The notes under the pieces: model-generated
The model's database searches: none
Told to the model about the DNA's origin: nothing
The model's input: the letters and a program-made list of their open reading frames with translations, nothing else
Program-made: the position numbers and the translations under genes
Shown: positions 59,549 through 64,000 of the stretch, piece by piece
How the letters are laid out: every line of letters starts with the position of its first letter
Numbering within the stretch: the first letter of the stretch is position 1
From: Rhodanobacter sp. DHB23
GTDB taxonomy: Bacteria; Pseudomonadota; Gammaproteobacteria; Xanthomonadales; Rhodanobacteraceae
Length of the DNA: 64,000 nucleotides
Reading direction: 5' to 3'
Assembly: GCF_014842975.1 (NCBI RefSeq)
Contig: NZ_JACYXK010000025.1
Span: 186,001-250,000 of the forward strand

Positions 59549-61651
59549 ATGACGAGCGTCGCCGCCGCAACGGATGCAGGCGCACGACCGGTGGCCGGGC
59601 TGCCGGGCGTGGGGCCGGCACTGCAGGAGCTGTTGCACAAGCTGGGGCTGGAGCGCGTGCAGGACCTGTGGTTCCACCTGCCGCTGCGCTACGAGGACCG
59701 CACCGGCATTACCCCCATCGCCGACCTGCGCCCCGGGCAGAGCGCGCAGGTGGTGGGCACGGTCGAGGCGGTGGAGCGCGGTTTCCGCTACCGCCCGCAA
59801 CTGAAGGTGGCGCTGGCCGACGACTCGCGGCAGGCCCTGCAATTGCGTTTCTTCCACTTCAACCGCGCGCAGGCCGAACAGCTTGCGCCGGGCGCGCGGC
59901 TGCTGTGCTTCGGCGAAGTGCGCCACGCGGCGCAGGGCCTGGAGATGGTGCACCCGCAATACCGCCGGCTGGCCGCGGGCGAGGAGGCTGCGGTGGAGGA
60001 CAGGCTAAGCCCGGTCTATCCGACCACCGAGGGCTTGGGGCAGAAACGGCTGGCCGGCGTGATCGCCAAGGCGCTGGCCTTGCTGCCGCCGGAGCCGGCG
60101 CTGGAGCTGATTCCGCACGAGCTGTGCGCCGCGCACGGCCTTGCCTCGCTGCGCGATGCGCTGCTCACCGTGCACCGTCCCCCGTTCGACGCGCGGCAGG
60201 ACCTGCTGCTGTGTGGCCGGCATCCCGCGCAGCAACGCCTGGCCTTCGAGGAATTGCTGACCCAGCACCTGAGCCTGAAACGCATGCGCGCGGCCGTGCA
60301 GAAGCGCCGGGCGCCACGGCTGGCCGCGGCCGGTGCGCTGCGCGAGCGGATGCTCGCATCGCTGCCGTTCGCGCTGACCGCCGCGCAGCGGCGGGTGGAT
60401 GCGGAGGTGCGGCGCGATCTCGCGCAGGCGCATCCGATGCTGCGGCTGGTGCAGGGAGACGTGGGATCGGGCAAGACGGTGGTCGCGGCGTTGGCCGCGC
60501 TCGCCGCGGTGGAGTCGGGCCACCAGGTGGCGCTGATGGCGCCCACCGAGCTGCTGGCCGAGCAGCATCTGCGCAACTTCCGCCACTGGCTGGTGCCGTT
60601 GGGCCTGGAAGTGGAATGGCTGGCGGGCAAGCAGCAGGGCAGGGCGCGCGATGCGGCGATGCGCCGCGTGGCCGAAGGCGCGCCGGTCACCGTGGGCACG
60701 CATGCGCTGATGCAGGAGGGCGTGGACTTCGCGCGGCTGGGCCTGGTGATCGTGGACGAACAGCACCGCTTCGGCGTGCAGCAGCGCCTCGCGCTGCACG
60801 ACAAGGGCGCCGACCATGCGCGCGGCGAAGTGCCGCACCAACTGGTACTTACCGCTACGCCGATCCCACGCACGCTGGCGATGAGCGCCTATGCCGACCT
60901 CGACGTTTCCGCCATCGACGAATTGCCGCCGGGCCGCACGCCGGTGCAGACGGTGGCGGTGTCCAATGCGCGCCGCACCGAGGTGATCGAGCGCATCCGC
61001 GTGGCCTGCGCCGAAGGGCGGCAGGCGTACTGGGTGTGCACGCTGATCGAGGAGTCCGACCAGCTGCGCGCACAGGCCGCCGAAGTGGCGCACGCGGAGC
61101 TCTCCACCGCGCTTGCCGGCTGCAAGGTGGGCCTGATCCACGGTCGCCTGAAGCCGAAGGACAAACAGGCGGTGATGGATGCGTTCAAGGCCGGCGAACT
61201 CGCCGTGCTGGTCGCCACCACGGTGATCGAGGTGGGCGTGGACGTGCCCAATGCCAGCCTGATGGTGATCGAGAATTCCGAGCGCCTCGGGCTGGCGCAG
61301 TTGCACCAGTTGCGCGGTCGCGTGGGGCGCGGTGCCGTGGCGTCGAATTGCGTGCTGCTGTACCAGCCGCCGCTGGGTCAGCTCGCGCGCGAGCGGCTGG
61401 CGGTGATGCGCGAGACGAACGACGGCTTTCGCATCGCCGAGAAGGATCTGGAACTGCGCGGCCCGGGCGAAGTGCTGGGCACGCGGCAGACCGGCCAGCT
61501 CAGCTTCCGCATCGCCGACCTTGCACGCGACGCCCACCTGCTGCCCGCCGTGCAGCAGGTGGGCGAACGCCTGCTGGCGGGGCATTCGCGCGAGGCGGAC
61601 CTGCTGATCGCGCGCTGGATCGGCGGCGCGGCGCGCTATGCGCGGGCTTAG
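59549..61651 (+). CDS. recG: ATP-dependent DNA helicase RecG
   Basis: 700 residues. The N-terminal wedge domain has LPGVGPALQELLHKLGLERVQDLWFHLPLRYEDRT (~16-50). The motor domain has Walker A QGDVGSGKTVVA, Walker B VDEQHRFGVQQR, the TAT motif VLTATPIPRTL and C-terminal QLRGRVGRG. It remodels stalled forks and Holliday junctions. The ATG at 59549 lies 13 bp after the ridA stop. The following tandem-repeat region contains no obvious terminator. Confidence 0.96.
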   Translation: MTSVAAATDAGARPVAGLPGVGPALQELLHKLGLERVQDLWFHLPLRYEDRTGITPIADLRPGQSAQVVGTVEAVERGFRYRPQLKVALADDSRQALQLRFFHFNRAQAEQLAPGARLLCFGEVRHAAQGLEMVHPQYRRLAAGEEAAVEDRLSPVYPTTEGLGQKRLAGVIAKALALLPPEPALELIPHELCAAHGLASLRDALLTVHRPPFDARQDLLLCGRHPAQQRLAFEELLTQHLSLKRMRAAVQKRRAPRLAAAGALRERMLASLPFALTAAQRRVDAEVRRDLAQAHPMLRLVQGDVGSGKTVVAALAALAAVESGHQVALMAPTELLAEQHLRNFRHWLVPLGLEVEWLAGKQQGRARDAAMRRVAEGAPVTVGTHALMQEGVDFARLGLVIVDEQHRFGVQQRLALHDKGADHARGEVPHQLVLTATPIPRTLAMSAYADLDVSAIDELPPGRTPVQTVAVSNARRTEVIERIRVACAEGRQAYWVCTLIEESDQLRAQAAEVAHAELSTALAGCKVGLIHGRLKPKDKQAVMDAFKAGELAVLVATTVIEVGVDVPNASLMVIENSERLGLAQLHQLRGRVGRGAVASNCVLLYQPPLGQLARERLAVMRETNDGFRIAEKDLELRGPGEVLGTRQTGQLSFRIADLARDAHLLPAVQQVGERLLAGHSREADLLIARWIGGAARYARA

Positions 61652-61661
61652 CTTTGCTTTT

Positions 61662-61919
61662 GCAATCATCCATGATCGCGAAGATCAAACGGGCGGCCAT
61701 CCATGGCTGCACTCTTCAGTGCTTCTGCAATCATCCCGATTGCAAAGATCAAACGGGCAGGCATCCATGGCCGCACTTTTCGGTACCTTTGCGATCATCC
61801 TTGATCGCGAGGATCAAACGGGCAGGCATCCATGGCTGCACTTTTCAGTGCTTCTGCAATCATCCTGATTGCAAAGATCAAACGGGCGGCCATCCCTGGC
61901 CGCACTTTTCAATTGCTGT
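61662..61919. repeat. Four tandem ~65-bp direct repeats
   Basis: The units start at 61662, 61727, 61791 and 61856 (periods 65, 64 and 65). The common core is GATCAAACGGGC-G/A-GGCATCCATGGC-C/T-GCAC and each begins GC(A/G)ATCATCC. Units 1 and 3 share TGATCGCGA-GATC; units 2 and 4 share GATTGCAAAGATC. The alternation suggests duplication of a two-unit block. Each unit holds the palindrome-like GCCATCCATGGC. The stretch fills the recG-nucleoside hydrolase gap and runs to within 12 bp of the next start codon. Confidence 0.92.
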
Positions 61920-61931
61920 GACTATCTATTC

Positions 61932-62873
61932 ATGAGCACCGTGAGCAAACCACAACTACTGATCGATACCGACCCCGGCGTGGACGACGCGCTGGCCATC
62001 CTGATGGCGCATGCCCATGCCGACATCGCCGCCTTGAGCGTGGCCGCCGGCAACGTGGGCCTGGGCCACACCGTACGCAACGCGCGCACCCTGCGCGACC
62101 TGCTGGGCGCCACGTTCCCGGTGTTCCCCGGCTGCGCCACCCCGCTGGTGCGCGCGCCGGACGAGGATGCGGCCTTCGTGCACGGCGTGGATGGCCTTGG
62201 CGACGTGGGCTTCCCCGAGCCGGCGGCCGCCGCCGAGGACGAGGCCGCCGCGCTGGCGTTGCTGCGGCTCACCCGCGAGCGCCCCGGCGAATTGACCCTG
62301 GTGGCGCTGGCGCCGCTGACCAACCTCGCGCTGGCGCTCAGGCTCGACCCGACGCTGCCGCAGCGCGTGAAGCGACTGGTGGTGATGGGCGGCGCGGTGA
62401 CTGGCCACGGCAATACCGGCAAGGTGCCCGCCGAGTTCAACGTGGGCTTCGATCCCGAGGCCGCGCACGTCGTGTTCGAGGCTTTCCCCGCCTTCGACCT
62501 GGTCGACTGGGAAGCTACCTTGCGCCACGGTTTCGACGATGCCGAGTTCGATGGCTGGATCGCGGCCGGCGACCGGCGCGCGAAGTTCTTCGAGCAGGTG
62601 TTCCGCACTGCGCGCGAGTACAATGCCACGCACGACCGCAACGGCGTGGTGGCCGCCGACGCGCTGGCGATGGCGGTGGCGATCGACCCGTCCATCGTCG
62701 TGCGCAGCGAGACGCGGGCGGTGGCCGTCGAGCTGGATGGCCGCCTCACCCGCGGCGCCACCGTGGTGGACTGGGCGAAGCGGCTGGGGTTGCCCGCGCA
62801 GGCGCGCATCGTGCTGGAAGTGGACCAGGCGCGCTTCGCGGCGATGGTGCGCAGAGCGTTGGGCGCGGCTTGA
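61932..62873 (+). CDS. Inosine-uridine-preferring nucleoside hydrolase family protein
   Basis: 313 residues. The calcium-site motif [14 protein letters not shown] is near residue 11. [33 protein letters not shown] (~150-182) and the base-region [18 protein letters not shown] are also typical. The family cleaves N-glycosidic bonds of ribonucleosides for salvage. The substrate preference cannot be read from sequence. The start codon lies just beyond the tandem repeats, and no clear ribosome site precedes it. Confidence 0.93.
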   Translation: MSTVSKPQLLIDTDPGVDDALAILMAHAHADIAALSVAAGNVGLGHTVRNARTLRDLLGATFPVFPGCATPLVRAPDEDAAFVHGVDGLGDVGFPEPAAAAEDEAAALALLRLTRERPGELTLVALAPLTNLALALRLDPTLPQRVKRLVVMGGAVTGHGNTGKVPAEFNVGFDPEAAHVVFEAFPAFDLVDWEATLRHGFDDAEFDGWIAAGDRRAKFFEQVFRTAREYNATHDRNGVVAADALAMAVAIDPSIVVRSETRAVAVELDGRLTRGATVVDWAKRLGLPAQARIVLEVDQARFAAMVRRALGAA

Positions 62874-62931
62874 CGCACTGCCGCGAGGCTGGTTAAACTT
62901 GTCCTCTTTTCACGCTGCAACAGAGCCCGTC

Positions 62932-63177
62932 ATGAAGCCCGATATCCATCCGAATTACCGCCCGGTGGTGTTCCAGGATCTGTCGTCCGACTTCGCGTTC
63001 CTGACGCGTTCGACGATTGCCGCCAAGGACACCGTCAAGTGGACGGACGGCAACGAGTACCCGCTGATCAAGGTGGATATCTCCAGCCATTCGCACCCGT
63101 TCTACACCGGCAAGCAGAAGACGCTGGACGTCGGCGGCCGTGTCGACAAGTTCCGCAAGCGCTACGCGCAGAAGTAA
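62932..63177 (+). CDS. rpmE2: Ribosomal protein L31 type B
   Basis: 81 residues. [20 protein letters not shown] and [30 protein letters not shown] are the type B form without the CxxC zinc motif. Type B copies replace zinc-containing L31 under zinc shortage in many bacteria; whether a type A copy exists lies outside the window. A strong terminator follows. Confidence 0.95.
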   Translation: MKPDIHPNYRPVVFQDLSSDFAFLTRSTIAAKDTVKWTDGNEYPLIKVDISSHSHPFYTGKQKTLDVGGRVDKFRKRYAQK

Positions 63178-63490
63178 GCGCGTTTCGCGGCCATCGCGTG
63201 GCGATGGCCTGAAGCATACGCACACGGGGCAGGCAGTAGCCTGCCCCGTGTGTTTTTGCGTCCGCCATCCCCGGCGCGCCCTTCGCGCCGCCGCCGGCGT
63301 GGTGCCATGCCGCTCCAGGCGATTTTCTGCGCTCGGGATACGACCATCCGCGAACGCATGGCTGTTGGCCGTTGTGCGATAATGCGCGGATGACATCGCG
63401 GCATTCCCCGGTCGCGATGCACGTTTCCCCCTCGTCCGTCGGCGACGCCACGCGCCTCCGGCTGGCGCGACCCACGCTAAGGAGGTTCCC
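63178..63490. other. Intergenic region rpmE2-gltA
   Basis: 313 bp with the rpmE2 terminator at 63221-63256 and a stretch at ~63262-63330 that matches, with changes, the sequence around 3507-3570 (GGCGCGCCCTTCG then CGCTCCAGGCGATTTT). The gltA promoter should lie in 63360-63470. No gene seen. Confidence 0.55.
63221..63256 (+). terminator. Rho-independent terminator after rpmE2
   Basis: CACACGGGGCAGGC-AGTA-GCCTGCCCCGTGTG has a perfect 14-bp stem and is followed by TTTTT. It lies 43 bp past the rpmE2 stop. Confidence 0.96.
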
Positions 63491-64000
63491 GTGTCCGATC
63501 CCAAGACTGTCAAGCTGGTGGATGAGTCGACCCAGCGCAGCAGCACCATGCCGCTGGTTTCCGGCACCCTCGGCCCGGCCTGCATCGACATCAGCACGCT
63601 GTACAAGGACACCGGCCACTTCACCTACGACGTGGGCTACGGTTCGACCGCCAGCACCAAGAGCGCGATCACCTACATCGACGGCGACCAGGGCGTGCTG
63701 CTGTACCGCGGCTACCCGATCGAGCAGCTGGCCGAGAAGTCCAGCTTCCTCGAGGTGGCCTACCTGCTGCTCAACGGCGAGCTGCCGAAGCAGGACGAGT
63801 TCGCGTCCTTCGAGAACCAGATCACGCATCACACGATGATGCACGAGTCGCTGAAGAACTTCTTCCAGGGCTTCCACCACGATGCGCACCCGATGGCGAT
63901 GCTGGCCGCCGCGGTGGCCTCGCTGTCGGCGTTCTACCACGACGACTTGAACGTCGACGACCCGGCCGACCGCAAGCTCGCTGCGATCCGCCTGATCGCG
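63491..64000 (+). CDS. gltA: Citrate synthase, N-terminal part (3' end outside window)
   Basis: 170 codons are visible and the frame is open to the window end. VKLVDESTQRSSTMPLVSGTLGPACIDI, FTYDVGYGSTASTKSAITYIDGDQGVLLYRGYPIEQLAEKSSFLEVAYLL and FQGFHHDAHPMAMLAAAVASLSAFY match type II citrate synthases. The enzyme condenses acetyl-CoA and oxaloacetate. The start is GTG 63491 with a perfect AAGGAGG at 63479-63485. Confidence 0.96.
   Translation, partial: MSDPKTVKLVDESTQRSSTMPLVSGTLGPACIDISTLYKDTGHFTYDVGYGSTASTKSAITYIDGDQGVLLYRGYPIEQLAEKSSFLEVAYLLLNGELPKQDEFASFENQITHHTMMHESLKNFFQGFHHDAHPMAMLAAAVASLSAFYHDDLNVDDPADRKLAAIRLIA

Noticed and set aside
61638-61868. 76-codon open frame across the 65-bp repeats
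   Set aside because: It is a translation of the repeats and overlaps the end of recG. No ribosome site or recognisable protein; the 64-bp period of one unit would also shift the frame in other copies.
61662-61919. CRISPR array
   Set aside because: Units are contiguous direct repeats of the whole period, with no unique spacers of constant length and no cas genes nearby.

Overview
The window is high-GC DNA whose gene content and order point to a gammaproteobacterium of the order Xanthomonadales, most likely a Rhodanobacteraceae-like organism (Rhodanobacter/Dyella type). The basis is the TonB-receptor/glycosidase content, xanthomonad-style dispersed inverted repeats, and the housekeeping blocks zapA-6S RNA-5-FCL, ygfB-pepP, rph-rdgB-hemW, yicC-gmk and rpoZ-spoT-ridA-recG. 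The assignment is inference from content; no 16S gene is present.

Layout. 1-2025: end of a GH63-like glycosidase and an AdiC-like APC permease. 2061-8840: a minus-strand sugar-oxidation operon (GntR regulator, DgoK, DgoA, DgoD, aldose dehydrogenase, SMP-30 lactonase, then a sugar/H+ symporter). On paper it takes an aldose, most simply D-galactose, through lactone, galactonate, KDGal and KDPGal to pyruvate and glyceraldehyde-3-phosphate. 9216-11132: ClC chloride channel with CBS domains. 11370-17566: TonB-dependent receptor, GH30 glycosidase and an alkaline-phosphatase-superfamily phosphodiesterase, probably an outer-membrane glycan or glycolipid acquisition set. 17829-22484: rpiA, EVE protein, 5-FCL, 6S RNA, zapA, a ZapB-like coiled coil, ygfB and pepP.

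22760-40288: the most striking segment, a 14.6-kb gene for a roughly 4,860-residue type Va autotransporter with an ESPR signal peptide, a glycine-rich N-terminus, many PATR beta-strand repeats and a C-terminal barrel. Its 3' half holds near-identical 276-bp tandem repeats and three longer modules. Upstream on the same strand lies a two-component pair (NarL-type regulator, 7TM sensor kinase). An 18-bp perfect palindrome lies about 43 bp upstream of a predicted start site, an activator-like position.

40384-50528: PepQ, a flavin-dependent tryptophan-type halogenase, then a tightly overlapping operon rph-GNAT-rdgB-hemW and DUF1631-PilZ, with yicC divergent. 50606-61651: gmk, a complete mlaFEDCB operon with convergent mlaA, then rpoZ, spoT, a cysteine hydrolase, ridA and recG. 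MlaD has two tandem MCE domains, and the Mla block separates gmk from rpoZ-spoT. 61662-61919: four direct repeats of about 65 bp. 61932-64000: nucleoside hydrolase, rpmE2 with a strong terminator, and the start of citrate synthase gltA.

No tRNA, rRNA, CRISPR array, transposase or prophage gene was recognised. The accessory character comes from the sugar operon, the receptor/glycosidase cluster, the giant autotransporter and the dispersed repeats.
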